NCBI GenBank assembly: GCA_951217055.1
Contig: OX578276.1
Span: 116,118,754 to 116,182,753 of the forward strand
Direction: 5' to 3'
DNA length: 64,000 nucleotides
Source: Gerris lacustris
Lineage: Eukaryota; Arthropoda; Insecta; Hemiptera; Gerridae
Position 1 is the first letter of the stretch, and each line of letters opens with the position of its first letter. A program made the translations under genes and the position numbers. This document shows positions 22,344 through 32,863 of the stretch, piece after piece. Below the pieces are notes generated by a model. It worked only from the letters and a program-made list of their open reading frames with translations. It was not told the origin of the DNA and did not search any database.

Positions 22344-24333
22344 CCATATATATATGTTCATTGTTCTTCACATCAATTAAATCTTGCTCTTACACATGCA
22401 AGTAATGAGCCTATGATCAGAAATGATTGCTAAAGATTCTACAAAAAGAGTAGGTACTTCTTTTGAAAAACATCATTAAAGAGCATGACCCGGATGTGAT
22501 GAGACAAAAACTGATAACCCTTTGTGAAATTCGCTTCATTGAAAGGCATGATGCTTTAACATTTTTTTATATGTGTTTGGGGCTGCTGTAGTTTTCTTCG
22601 AAACTATCGAAGAAGTTCCTCTAACCATCCACAAAATCTGCGGGCATTTTATTTGCTATGCTTCAGTTTGAATTTGTTTTAACTTTTCACATCTTAGGAA
22701 CAGTCCTTGATTTGCCTGCTGCTTTATCAAGAGACGTCCAGAGACCTTAGTGTTGATCTTAATCTCTGCTACAATATGGCAAACAATTTATGAGAATGCT
22801 CTTAAAGTAGCCTCAGAACATAGATTGAAGTTATATGTCCCCGCATAGCAGGTGAACAAGTTCATCTATCAAACATTGGCGATTCAAACCCAAAAGAATA
22901 CTACAGAAAGAGTGTTTTCATATTATTTATTGACAGACAAATTAGTGAACTATCAGACTAATTAGTGAATGTGATGCACTCCAGCTCATGGCGATTTAAT
23001 GCTTTTGGCTGGAATCAAACTGAACATAATTCCAGCCAAATCTCTCAATCATAACGGTGATCTGGAAAGCATTGTCATTGCCGCTGAGAAGTACGCTGGA
23101 GACTGGAGAAAAACTCAGATATGAGATTGAATTGTGGATTTTGGCGAGAACACTACGGAGAGAGCAAAAGGATCGACCTTTTTCAGCAGTTGAGCGTTCA
23201 GCGGCCCAATCAGAAGGTGTTATCCTAACATCAAAAACTTCTTCATTTCATCTCAATTGTATCCTGCCAGTGACAGCATGTACTGTACTGGAGGAAGAAG
23301 CTTTTTAACATTGGAATTAATCATGTCATACCTGAGGTCACAATGGTAGAAGACCCGTCTGAATAATGGATTAGCCCTTATGAACATTCACAAAAATAGC
23401 AACGTGTTGAACCCGTCAAATGTTATTGACAAGTTTGCAAGTGTTCTGCCCAGACGAATGAGATTAAATTAATATGTTTTGTTGGTATTTTAGAGTAACT
23501 AGGCTAATAAATCTTGACATATCATGACTTTTAATAAAACTTAAAATATTTGTGTTTAGTTTTTTCAGCAATTAGACTAATAAATCTAATTTATTTTATA
23601 TCATGTACATAGATTGATATTGGTAAAATAAATTTATTTCTTAATTAAGTGAGAACATAATTTAATTCCTTTTAAACATCAAGTGAAAGGGATCAACACT
23701 ATAAATATTTTGTAATATCATTATGGTCAATACAATCTAAAAACTAGTTCTTTTTATCTTAACCATGTTTGTTTCTGACTTAAGAGTTAGTTATTAAAAA
23801 TGCTAAAAATTCATAGATTTGCAATTAAAAAACCAAAAATTTTCCGGGGGAGGGCCCCCGGACCCCCCTTCCTACGGGGAAAATCCTTACCCCCAGAAGC
23901 CCCCCCCCAAAATATTATCCTAGATCCGCCACTGGTGCAGACACCTGCAGTCTAAACTACTGGGCACTGGGCCGATTTTGACGAAATTCGGCATAAATGT
24001 TCAGAAAAATCACACCCCGACGAGAAATTAATTTTACCTTCAAATTTGGGGGCGCTACTCCTTAAAAACTATGAAAAAAGTGAAAAAAGTATTTCTCGAA
24101 AACGGTTCCGACGATTTTGATTAAAATGTAGTCCGTTTAAATAGGAATTTAATTTATTTTGGTTTTTTTTATCATAAAATAATGTTTTTTGTTGCAATTT
24201 ATTACAAATCTTATGTGTATCCTGAAAAATATTTGGTCATCTTGCAGGGGGGGGGGGGGGGGGGGGGGGGGGTGCCTAAAAAAAAATCTTGCACACGGGC
24301 CTCAGCAGGTCTAGTTCCGTCTCTGTTTGCTAG

Positions 24334-25253
24334 TACATCACAGTGGGGCTTCCAACTTAGTTTAGAATCTATAAGAACTCCAAGCATCTTCAAAGGTGGT
24401 TCCTCTTCTATCTTCTTTTTTAGGGTGAGTAAAAGTTTTTGATTTTTATTTTCATTTAAAATCAATTTATTTGCATTAAACCATTATTTGATTGCAATTA
24501 TTGCCTTTCTCATTGATTCCTTTACAATTTCCTTTAATACATACAGTAGTATCATCTGCATACTTCACACATTTCGCTTCTGTTTCAGGAATATCATTTA
24601 CATAAAGTATAAAAAGTAAAAGACCCAGGACAGAGCCCTGTGGTACCCCATGTTTAATATTGATAAAATCAGATTCTTCACCCTTGAAGCTAGTTTTCTG
24701 GCTCCTGTCTTGAAAATATGAGTGGATGAGCTCCAGAGAAACACCTCTGACTCCGTAATGCTGTAACTTTTCTAATAGAATCTCGTGGCTAACACAGTCA
24801 AATGCTTTACTCAGGTCACAGGCTTCTATCAACATATCGTCTTTACCTTCAAAAGCATGTAAAATATTCTCAACTAAGTGATTAATTGTAGTTTGTGTAG
24901 AACAACCTTTCCTAAATCCAAACTGATTATTATTTAAAATATTAAAAATGATCTAGGAAAGACACTATTCTGGCACTCAGTATCTTTTCAAATACCTTTC
25001 CCAATATTGTTGTCAAGGAAATGGGCCTGTAGTTAGACTCCTCTGAGGGATTTCCCTGTTTAAGCATTGGAATCACTTTGGTAGTCTTGAGACATTGAGG
25101 AAAGTAACCTATTTTTTATTAGTAACCTAATAAAAAATGCTCAATGGTTCGGCAATATATTCTGCTATCTGTTTAATTAAATTATTGTTCATGTAGTAAA
25201 CATCATTGGCTTTAGAAGAATTCATTGTTCTAATGGTGGAATAAATTTCATCA
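24334..25253 (-). pseudogene. LINE reverse transcriptase, N-proximal half (broken)
   Basis: On the minus strand the text contains NQFGFRKGCSTQTTINHL (finger region), then LIEACDLSKAFDCVSHEILL, HGVPQGSVLG..LFILYVNDI and KYADDTTV (the YADD catalytic box). The part 24476-24835 is one continuous frame. Upstream (24836-25253) the same domain is legible but has stops and small frameshifts. After YADD a shift near 24470 leads to LGVLIDSKLSWKPHCDVLA. The order RT fingers, SKAFD, VPQGS, YADD, LGV is that of jockey/CR1-type non-LTR retrotransposons. It is not functional as it stands. Confidence 0.85.
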
Positions 25254-25315
25254 GTAATTGTGGTTATGTACACTTTTGTGATATTTTTATATAAGAGGGC
25301 GGTAAAATGGAAAAA
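25254..25315 (+). repeat. Fragment of the Helitron internal unit
   Basis: TATGTACACTTTTGTGATAT followed by GAGGGCGGTAAAATGG matches the end of the internal unit of the Helitron at 8951-10620. It abuts the 5' break of the LINE. Confidence 0.6.
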
Positions 25316-25639
25316 AACACGTTGTTATGCCATTTTTGACCCTAAATTGTCAAATTTTGACCCCTAAATGGACTCCAAAAATACTGGCCAACGAACTCAT
25401 CCTTTCTTTTGATATTATTGACATTTTAAAATTTGTTTGGATTTTTTAAGTGCATCCTAGGGTGAGATGTCGTCTGGAGTGACACATACATAGTTTTGAT
25501 AGAATTAATAACCATATGGTGGAGGGGGGGGTTCTTTGTAGGTAAGAGGGAGAAGTTCCTCAATCTTATAACAAACATTGAAGATGTAATATGCACAATA
25601 TAGCCTGAAATTGAAGATCTTAACCAGATTACTCGATTA

Positions 25640-25980
25640 TGCAAGATTCCCAAGAGACCATCCCATTGCTCCTTGCAAACAATTCAATACTTTCAAGAGA
25701 ATTGTCCAGAAGTCATTCAGCCAGATGAGTGGCCGCCCAACAGTCTAGACCTAAATACAATTGATTACTCTTTCTGGGGTTGGTTAAAACAAAGAGTGTA
25801 CCTGGAAGGCAGAAAAAAGAACGTTGATGAACTTCGAAAGAGGATTCTTCGTGCCTGTGATGATATGCGTTAATCAACTATTGCTGGGGCCATATCTCAC
25901 TGCAGGCTGTCAAAAATGAGCAAAGACATATTGAACTGTACAACAAGTAAATCTGTAAAATATGCATATTAGTTTTAATC
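25640..25980 (+). pseudogene. Tc1/mariner transposase, C-terminal fragment
   Basis: The frame through 25673-25873 reads FQENCPEVIQPDEWPPNSLD, then LNTIDYSFWGWLKQRVY and VDELRKRI. The WPPNS.DLN.IDY.FWG.LK block contains the last catalytic acidic residue of the DDE/D domain. Further C-terminal-like text (STIAGAISHCRLSKM) follows in the same frame after a TAA. The N-terminal DNA-binding and first DDE parts are missing. No TIRs were found around it. Confidence 0.8.
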
Positions 25981-26000
25981 TTTTGTAATTTAGTTAAATA

Positions 26001-26405
26001 CAGTAGAACCTCGAAAAGAAGTGTCTCAAGGGGATTAGGGAACCAGTCTTGTTATCGAGGTGCTCTTTTTCTTGAGGGTCGTGTTATCAAGGTTATTTTG
26101 GCTATCAGTCTTGTTATCGAGGTTAATGGGCGGGGTTTTCAAGTTTAGACTTGTTCAAGGTCGACCCATTCCTGTATAGAGACTCGTTATAGAGGCTAAC
26201 TTCTCAAAACAACTTGTGATAGAGGATCTGAGTTACGTTTTGAATTGGAAAAAACCCGTGTTATAGAGGTTGTTTGGATAATAATAGTCATGTTATAGAG
26301 GTTAATTGAACATTATGTGTTATGGCAATCTCAAGGGGATTTGAAAATTGCACTTGTAATTGAGGTTGTCGTGATATTGAGGGTCGTGTAAGCGAGGTTC
26401 TACTG
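26001..26405. mobile_element. pogo/Tigger-like MITE with GTTATAGAGG repeats
   Basis: The ends CAGTAGAACCTCG and CGAGGTTCTACTG are perfect inverted repeats. TA precedes the left end, but the right flank is AA. The interior repeats GTTAT(C/A)GAGG-like words about every 30-60 bp. It has no coding capacity. Confidence 0.75.
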
Positions 26406-26843
26406 AATTAATTTTTTAATTACATTTATTTTATCAAAACTACCCAGACAATTACTTTTTTAAGACCCTAATTCAATTATTTGCATAGCTTTCACCCAAT
26501 AGTTTGTTAAGTTATAGATATGAAGTTTAATGTAGCAGAATGTAGTTTTCAGGCCCCACAAACCCCATATCTCTATCTATTACAGAAGCAAAGCTATGTG
26601 TCAAAAAAAGTGCGTGAATTTGGCCCACCCTGTATAATTCTAAAAGTAGAAGTAACATTACAAGGAACAGTAAACATAATTATTATATTGACAAAATATT
26701 ATTTATAACAATTTTACTATAATCTAGGGCTGGAGCCCAAAGAGCAATATGATTATGTAGTTGACAAAAAAACTATACATATTAGTAAATTATAGAATGC
26801 AAGTAAGAAAATCAATTTAAAAAAAAAAATGAATAAATATTTT
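26406..26843. other. No gene recognised
   Basis: AT-rich sequence. A 62-codon open frame at 26520-26708 shows no family signature. Confidence 0.4.
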
Positions 26844-28360
26844 TTAATAAAGTTGAATAAAAATATTAAATAAAGTTTGAGGAACGATCTGATCTCTGGC
26901 TGTAAGAGGCATGTTTAAACTGAACTTGCTATTTAAGGTCTTCCATCCATGAAACCAAAAAACATCTGACTCTATCACTTGGTTTGCGAGGAAATTGGGC
27001 AGTCTATTAAGAAGCAAGTCAAGAACCCTAAGTACGTATTTAAAGTGTAGCTTTAGTGTATGGTAAAATATAGGAACCATATCCGTTTCCAGGTAGAGCA
27101 TGTAATGTGGAGTGATCTGAGGAAGGGAGAAACATTGCTTTAAAAAATATGTTTGAAGACTTTCTACTCTGCTGTCTTCAAGCCAACCCCAGGCCTGGGC
27201 GCCGTAGCACATTATAGACCTGCAGACAGCTTGGAACACTTTGAGCTTAGCAGAAAAAGGAGCTTTCTTCTGGCTTAGCAGAGCTTTCCAGGTGTTATTT
27301 ATGGTAAATTTAGCTGTCCCCAACTTCTCAATAAAATGCTGGGTTAAAGAAAGTTTTGGTGTAAGCGTGACTCCTAAATATTTATAGGAATTGACAAGTT
27401 CCAATTTTTCTTTGCCGTACCACCATTGCTCGTTTTTTCCTCTTCTGCCTCCGTGAGAAAAAATCATTATTTTGGTTTTATCTAAATTGACATTAAGGTG
27501 CCAGGTGCTACAATAAGCATGTAAATTATCCAGCATTTTTTGCATTGTTTTCGGGTCCGGCGCAAGGATTACAATATCGTCCGCATAAAGAAGGGCACGA
27601 ATATTCCACTCTTTAATCCAGACTCCTCCTCCCAGCTTATCGTGGAGATCATTTAGAAAAAGAAGAAATAATAAAGGGCTCAGAACACATCCTTGTCTGA
27701 CGCCTGTCGTCGTTTTAAAACTTTCGCTAATTCCCTTTCCGCACCAAACTACCGAGTTTGAGCCTTCGTAAAGATATTTCATTAGTTTGATAAGTTTGGT
27801 GGTGACACCTATCTTGTGAAGCTTGTAATACAGATAAGAGCGATTCAGAGAGTCAAACGCTGCAGCAAAATCGACAAAACAAGCGTACACTTTCTTCCTT
27901 TTATATTTTAATTTTAGCCTCACAATACCCATAAGGCTAAAGATTTGATCAATTGTGGAATAATTAGGCCTAAATCCCGCTTGCTATTCACTGATCTTAC
28001 CGTGTTCAGAAGTCCAGTGCATTAGCCTACTGTGCAAAATACTGGTGAACAATTTGCTTATCGTATCTAAGCAAGATATACCTCTGTAGTTACTCACCAG
28101 GGTCTTTATTTCCTTTTTTATGCAGAGGGAAAATTAAACTTAAGGGACATTCCCATTTTTAAAGATGGAATTAAAGAGGCCTAAGATTTTTATCAAACCA
28201 CTTTCAGGGAAATTTTTATAGAATTCGTTGGAGATTCTATCCATCCCTGGTGCCTTAGCCGATTTAGATTTGTGGATGGCCTCAACCAATTCTTCCATTT
28301 CCATAGGTTTATCTAAATATGCATATTTATCGATTATATTATTTATATTATTTTTTGGTG
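26844..28360 (-). pseudogene. Second LINE: reverse transcriptase fragment
   Basis: The open minus-strand frame 26844-27932 carries ACFVDFAAAFDSLNR, then GVRQGCVLSPLLFLLFLNDL, ALLYADDIVILA (catalytic YADD) and YKYLGVTLTPKLS. Upstream (27933-28360) the same protein is readable with shifts: QAGFRPNYSTIDQIFSLMG is preceded by KSKSAKAPGMDRISNEFYK. The order APG..., GFRP..ST, FVDF..AFD, G.RQGC.LSP, YADD, YLGV is that of a non-LTR RT. It differs from the LINE at 12805-25253 in its YADDI and RQGCVLSP boxes, so it is another clade. No endonuclease domain is present; it is 5'-truncated and broken. Confidence 0.88.
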
Positions 28361-28988
28361 TTGGGGAGATCCGTTGTATAAAGATTTGTCCTTTTATAGG
28401 GTTAAGATCAGCTCTCTAGATGGTTGTCATTTATGTGAAGTGAATAAATTCGGAACTATTTTTTTTTTTCACTAACATTATATATTATATAACAATAACA
28501 ATTATATTATCAACATTACATACGATTCAACAGAAAATTTAAAAACGTAGTATGTATATTAAAAGTTCTTTTTATCTTGAAATTATTAAATTTATGAATG
28601 TTTGTAGTAGGTTTCTAAAAGATCTTAATAGTAACCTCGTATCTGTATGTAGCAAGAATTTTCACAAATAAAATAAAATACCCAGTGAATCACATTTTTT
28701 ATTTATTCCATGCAAAAATGCCTCTATTTTATAATTAGGTGCGATAAATAATAATTTTTAACCAAGTGTGAATATTTAATCTCACAAAGATGTTCATTGT
28801 GCATAAAAAATAAAATTGAAACAATACATTCTTAGGGAGTCATTCTCACAAGCCACTCAATGAAGCCTTAAAGACAAGAAATTGAGGAACACATATTCAT
28901 TCAAAAGCCTTAAAGTCAGGGAAGTGGGGAACATATATTCAAGAGAAGTCTGTTTCAGCTAGAATTTACATGTAAAACATTTTGTTAA
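28361..28988. other. AT-rich stretch, nothing recognised
   Basis: No open frame or repeat boundary of note before the hairpin element. Confidence 0.4.
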
Positions 28989-29252
28989 TAGTCCAGGAGA
29001 TAGCGTGCAATAAAGTGTCTGACTAACATCAAGCAAGAATTTTGTGTACTAGTTAATCTTTTTTTGCCTTTTAAGAATATGCAGTCGGACATTGCTTGCC
29101 AATTGAAAAAAATAAAATGGTGGAGAGCGGTCATGTCCCACCAATTATGGTGGACAATGTGATTTTCATGATCCTGAGTACAGAATTAGTTAGTAGACCG
29201 AAAATCAAGTTGATGTTAGTTTGTCCCTTGAATAGTTAGTTATTCAAATATA

Positions 29253-29885
29253 CAGGGTGTCCAGCATTATTAAAATTTAAAATTCAAGCATATTTCAAGG
29301 TTTTCAAGGCTCAATTTTATAAAATTCAAGGCTATGTTTATTAACATTAGTTATTAAAAAAATTGTGATTTATTCACAATTTCTTAGAATTATAGAAAAA
29401 AAAATTGAGAAAAAAAGTATGAGTTCAGCAGAATAATATTAATTACTTTTATAATAAAAGAGATTTTATTTTTTGGACTCATAGAATATTTATAGTACGC
29501 TGGACGGAATGAAGTCTCCATTTTGGATCTAGTTTCACCCAAAAAAAATTTCGGTTTAGGTCGGTAACACCCTGTATAAATATATATTTTTTTAAAGTCC
29601 TTAAATAAATACGTCGGACTAATAAGGCGGACGAGAATAATTTAATTTAGTCAAATGACAAAAATACATAGCTCAATTACAAAAACTAATCAAAAAAGTA
29701 ATGCGGGTCTGCATAATCAATTTATTATCACTTTAAAATTCCCAATTTTTTCATAATTCAAGCATATTTTAAGTTTTTCTGTTACTTTTTCAAAATTCAA
29801 GCATATTTCAAGGTTTTTTCAAGCATCCTAAAAATTCAAGCATAACTCCAGGAGTTCAAGGAATTCAAGGCCGCTGGACACCCTG
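29253..29885. mobile_element. TIR element CAGGGTGTCCAGC nested in the hairpin
   Basis: The perfect inverted ends CAGGGTGTCCAGC and GCTGGACACCCTG have ATATA on both sides (29248-29252, 29886-29890). The interior is rich in AATTCAAG(C/G) words (e.g. AATTCAAGCATATTTCAAGG) in direct repetition. Non-coding. Superfamily not assigned. Confidence 0.8.
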
Positions 29886-29953
29886 ATATAACTCTAAATC
29901 AAAGTGTTCAACTATCTTCTCTATTTGTTCGCAGACGAACTTAGCTGACCACA

Positions 29954-30220
29954 GTTGGGGGAGCTAGCGTGGCCATGTCTGCTCAGCCATCAATGGATCA
30001 GGAGGTCAGGGTTCAATCCCTCACCATAATACTCTGCTTTATGTGGCTCACTAACGATCACATCATACTTGCTTGGGGGGTACTATGTACAGAGGTATGA
30101 TGGTGTGAAGTGGCTGGAACTCACTACCCACAGGGCTAGTAAAAAGGGCCCGAATGAAGGCCTAATTGCTAGGTTCAAACAAGAGGTTCGTCCTACCCGT
30201 ACCTTACTACTACTACTACT
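29954..30220 (+). mobile_element. tRNA-derived SINE with (ACT)n tail
   Basis: The 267-bp sequence is flanked by an 11-bp direct repeat AGCTGACCACA (29943-29953, 30221-30231), the mark of LINE-mediated insertion. The head carries TAGCGTGGCCATG (A-box position) and GGTTCAATCCC (B box, ~30012), i.e. an internal RNA polymerase III promoter. The tail is a TACTACTACT run rather than poly-A. Short open frames on both strands inside are incidental. Confidence 0.88.
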
Positions 30221-30321
30221 AGCTGACCACAAATTCTTAATAGGCACTAAAAGATTACTTGGACACAAAATTCTAGCTTGATGTTAGTCAGACAATTTTT
30301 TGCATGCAATCTCCTGGACTA

Positions 30322-31756
30322 TAACTGTCATAAATTAATTATGATTCAACTTTATAATATAATTAGACAAAGTAGTGAATTTGAATGACATAAAATCAAA
30401 TATTTGTATTTACAAGAAGAGAGTCTCTGTGTAAATTCAGAACATGATTAAAATTACTTTTTGGAGGCTAAAGACAAACCAGTCTAATTTCTAAAATGTA
30501 AGACAAATGGCTAAGATAAAAGAAATTATTGATTTCTATTTTCATTTTAAAATTTTAACTTTATATTGCATTTTTTAAAAAGTGTAGTAGATTACTATGT
30601 TTCACTCTATCTAATTTAAAATTAAAAGAGATAATTTCTGGATAACCTAGTGGACAGCCTATGTAACTGGTTCAACAAATTTAATTAGCAATATTTTTTT
30701 TTGAGATTTTAAAGAATAGTCAGTTAAACTTGATAATTTCTCTCCTTATCAAGTTTTGAAAAAAATGTTTAGACATTCATAATAAAACCAGAGGGTGAAA
30801 TAAATTCATTCATAAGAATCAACAGGTTAATAATATACTGTACCTTGATCAATATTAAAGACTAAGCAGATAGACTTTGGTTTATTAGACAAGTACTATT
30901 TCCAAAGATAGAAATGCTGGATAAGAATTAAAAAAATATTTTTTGTGAAATATTGGTGTGCGATTTTAATAAGAAAAAAAGGTAAATCTGCACTATTTGA
31001 CCCACCTATTTCTAATTGTCCTATTTACTTGCAATTTTTTTAAACTTTTCCTTTTTTACATTATAAAAACGATTCCGGTTGTAGTATCTGATAAATTCAG
31101 TATTTTTATTTCAAATACGTTACGTATCATTTTCTAAGGAACATGTAGAAAGTTTATGTTTAGGTTAGGTTAGGTCGAAAAGTACAAACCTTAGCCTAAA
31201 CCATTACCTTCCTAAATTTTTCTAGGAAAAAAAAACAAAAAACTATTGAATTTATCAAGATGACATTAGTAGACATTCAACAATAAGACAAGTATACTAA
31301 TATAATAAGACATTCCTTACTATTAGTATTGCAGGACATAAACCTGGATACGGTTCTTAGAAAAGGTAATTCAAATAAAACACAAATATTATCTAGATTT
31401 AATACATATAATTAACGAATATTACAATAATAATTATTATGTTACACTTACATGGTGATATGCATAAAATAACAGATGACAAAAGAGTTGCTCGAGTCGA
31501 GCATAGGATAAAATAAGCTATGAAGTATGACTTTACACGTAGGTATACAGCAATCACAAGAGTGAATCTGATTAAGTTAACACGAAACAGATAACATTTA
31601 AATTTGGTTCTCTTAAAGTCTATTTAAAGGAATACGAACAGAATCTCTGAAACAGAGAGACGTCTACGGGCTCGATACATCAAGTCGGAACATTGAGGGC
31701 ACATTAGTAGACAACCCATATTTTAAAGGGTATACTTACACAAAGAGAAAACATCG
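30322..31756. other. AT-rich stretch; foldback repeat F copy 2; 3' flank of Ggamma1
   Basis: No gene is seen. At 31069-31290 lies a copy of repeat F (GGTTGTAGTATCTGATAAAT ... GAATTTATCAAGATGACA) whose centre reads TTTAGGTTAGGTTAGGTCG. The last few hundred bases before 31757 are probably the 3' UTR of the minus-strand gene. Confidence 0.5.
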
Positions 31757-31969
31757 TTACAGAATAGAACAGCTGCTCTTCTCCCTGAAAGGATTAGCTT
31801 TCTGAGAGCTGAAGCCGACCAGCAGGCAGTCCTCCTGTTCGTGCTCAGACACATATTTTACTATGTCTTGGACGGCCTGAGACACGTTAATACGACGGAT
31901 CGCCGCTTCCCTCCGAAGCTGCTCCGTAATCTGCCGTTGTTGCTGCAGATTGGAGACCATCATGTCCAT
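31757..31969 (-). CDS. Ggamma1: Guanine nucleotide-binding protein subunit gamma-1
   Basis: The 70-aa protein starts at ATG 31969 (MDMMVSNLQQQ), which matches the usual gamma-subunit start; the frame extends upstream only to non-ATG codons. G gamma forms an obligate coiled-coil dimer with G beta at the inner face of the plasma membrane and signals downstream of GPCRs. Residues ~5-25 (LQQQRQITEQLRREAAI) form the N-terminal helix that pairs with G beta. HEQED..L.GF and NPFREK are the conserved G gamma core. The C-terminus CSIL is a CAAX box; leucine at the last position predicts geranylgeranylation. The coding region has no intron and no lesion. Neighbours are transposon-derived. It closely resembles insect Ggamma1. 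Confidence 0.95.
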   Translation of the reverse strand: MDMMVSNLQQQRQITEQLRREAAIRRINVSQAVQDIVKYVSEHEQEDCLLVGFSSQKANPFREKSSCSIL

Positions 31970-32330
31970 AACAGCAGTGTCCGAGAGCACAATTGTAAGG
32001 GCGTGGTAAAACTTCTAGGCGAGAATACCAGCCACCGAGTGGCTACGATTAGGGTTTGTGGTGAAGGAATAAAGAGAAATATCGAACCCGGATAAATGTG
32101 GCCGATGTACTAGAGCTGTTTGAAGGCCGATCGAATCAGTTCCTAGCGGAAAAACTTGACAAAAAACAGACCAAAGTGGAAAAATGTAAACACAACCGAG
32201 TAGCGAAAGCGATAGCTCAAGAACGCATGCGCAATTGCCCAGCTACAGGTTTCAGGTTAGGCAACCATCAAATAGACAATCTAAACACAAAAAACTCGAG
32301 CTATTACAGGGGGCCCCGTTAGGAGATAGG
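31970..32330 (-). promoter_or_regulatory. 5' UTR/promoter region of Ggamma1
   Basis: This is less AT-rich than the surroundings, with several CpGs and GCATGCGCA. It is upstream of the minus-strand start. A plus-strand open frame of 74 codons (32098-32322) overlaps it and shows no family features, so I read the region as non-coding. No TATA box or initiator was assigned. Confidence 0.4.
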
Positions 32331-32698
32331 AGGCCTATATATTAATTGATATCAATTTATAAGAAGAAGAGACGGAAAGGAAATTAAATGTTTATTAATC
32401 GCCTCCTCCTACCATTTACCTCTCACCCCATATCTTGCTATATACATCTTCTCACAGCTAAAAGCCCATAATAAAGAAGAATACATTTTAATTCATAGGA
32501 TTTTTCTTGACAAGATTTGTTGGAACCTATTTGGTCAAATTATTTGACGGGTGCCTTTATTCATTGTTTCATGCGGGAAACTGTTTTCAAAAAAATGATT
32601 TTTTAATCATAAAAAATTACAGAAATGTCCAAATTCTACAGAGGATATAGCTAAAAAAAAAAAACAAAAAAAAAAAACGGAACAAATAATTAGAAAAA

Positions 32699-32856
32699 TA
32701 AGAATAGACAGATGTCGTAAAAAGGAAGTTAAAAGATCAGGCATTTTCCTTATGCAACAAATTTCCTCATCGGCAAAAAATAAGAATAGACAGATGTCAT
32801 AAAAAGGAAGTTAAGAGATCAGGCATTTTCCTTATGCAACAAATTTCCTCATCGGC
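32699..32856 (+). repeat. Tandem duplication, unit ~82 bp
   Basis: Two nearly identical copies (from TAAGAATAGACAGATGTC to TTTCCTCATCGGCA) lie head to tail, differing at a few bases. The second runs into repeat A. Confidence 0.9.
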
Positions 32857-32863
32857 ATACATT

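Larger units (their letters stand above)
14880..23470 (+). pseudogene. Degenerate hAT transposase (ZMYM1/DUF4371 type), interrupted
   Basis: Left of the LTR element (about 15172-15285) the frame gives MDEIVKEVRHSDYYSLIAEE followed by TRDTSSVEQLTICKIS, the DE..D..YFSLI.DET..... .EQ family block. Right of it (22850-22960) comes RIAGEQVHLSNIGDSNPKEY, then YRKSVFILFID and ISELSD. At about 23260-23420 there is PVTACT followed by LRSQW, RLNNGLALMNIHK and VIDKFA, the hAT C-terminal dimerisation region. Several stops and frameshifts separate these blocks, so the protein is dead. The order matches zinc-finger MYM-type/DUF4371 hAT proteins. The LTR insertion at 15493-22343 falls within the coding region. 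Confidence 0.85.
14611..23934 (+). mobile_element. hAT element B (ZMYM1-like transposase remnant), split by an LTR element
   Basis: Ends CAGTGGCGGATTTACGG and ATCCTAGATCCGCCACTG carry inverted CAGTGGCGGAT, with the 8-bp duplication GTGCAGAC (14603-14610, 23935-23942). G/C-rich blocks lie just inside both ends. Without the LTR element it is about 2.47 kb. Plus-strand protein text on both sides of the LTR element belongs to one degraded hAT transposase. Confidence 0.9.
13294..24325. mobile_element. hAT-like element A (outer), 11 kb including nested insertions
   Basis: The left end CAGTGCCGGAACTAG and the right end CTAGTTCCGTCTCTG are imperfect inverted repeats, flanked by a perfect 8-bp duplication TTTGCTAG (13286-13293, 24326-24333). 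CACACGGGCCTC occurs close to both ends in direct orientation. About 9.3 kb of its length is nested material (14611-23942). The remaining ~1.7 kb holds repeat E text (14150-14420), the repeat-A element and a run of about 30 G at 24247. No transposase of its own is recognisable. Confidence 0.85.
10748..25253 (-). mobile_element. LINE (jockey/CR1-like), 5'-truncated, split by two hAT-like insertions
   Basis: Minus-strand RT sequence runs from about 25253 to 24334, resumes at 13293 and ends at 12805. A non-coding 3' part continues to an A/T-rich tail at about 10748-10783. Two elements break it: 13294-24325 (8-bp duplication TTTGCTAG) and 10877-12539 (8-bp duplication AATAAATT). Joining across the first, using one copy of the duplication, keeps the frame open (…DVLA|KRLSS…). 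The net LINE length present is about 1.8 kb. The 5' boundary abuts a Helitron unit fragment at 25254. Clade is inferred from the RT motifs only. Confidence 0.8.
28989..30321. mobile_element. TAGTCCAG hairpin element, copy 1 (with two nested insertions)
   Basis: The arms start TAGTCCAGGAGATAGCGTGC and end GCATGCAATCTCCTGGACTA, flanked by the 3-bp repeat TAA (28986-28988, 30322-30324). The arms are inverted copies of ~250 bp and match the element at 33137-33717. Nested within are a TIR element (29253-29885) and a SINE (29954-30220). Confidence 0.85.

Noticed and set aside
15882..22405. 65-73 codon frames in each LTR
   Set aside because: They lie in both LTRs on the strand opposite to the element and have no family features.
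24182..24465. Glycine- or proline-rich frames over the G run
   Set aside because: Created by the homopolymer and by hAT-A end sequence; not genes.
31150..31175. TTAGGTTAGGTTAGG, like the insect telomere repeat
   Set aside because: Only two to three units inside foldback repeat F, whose other copy reads differently; not a telomeric tract.
32098..32322. 74-codon plus-strand frame upstream of Ggamma1
   Set aside because: No domain or homology; it overlaps the probable promoter of a gene on the other strand.
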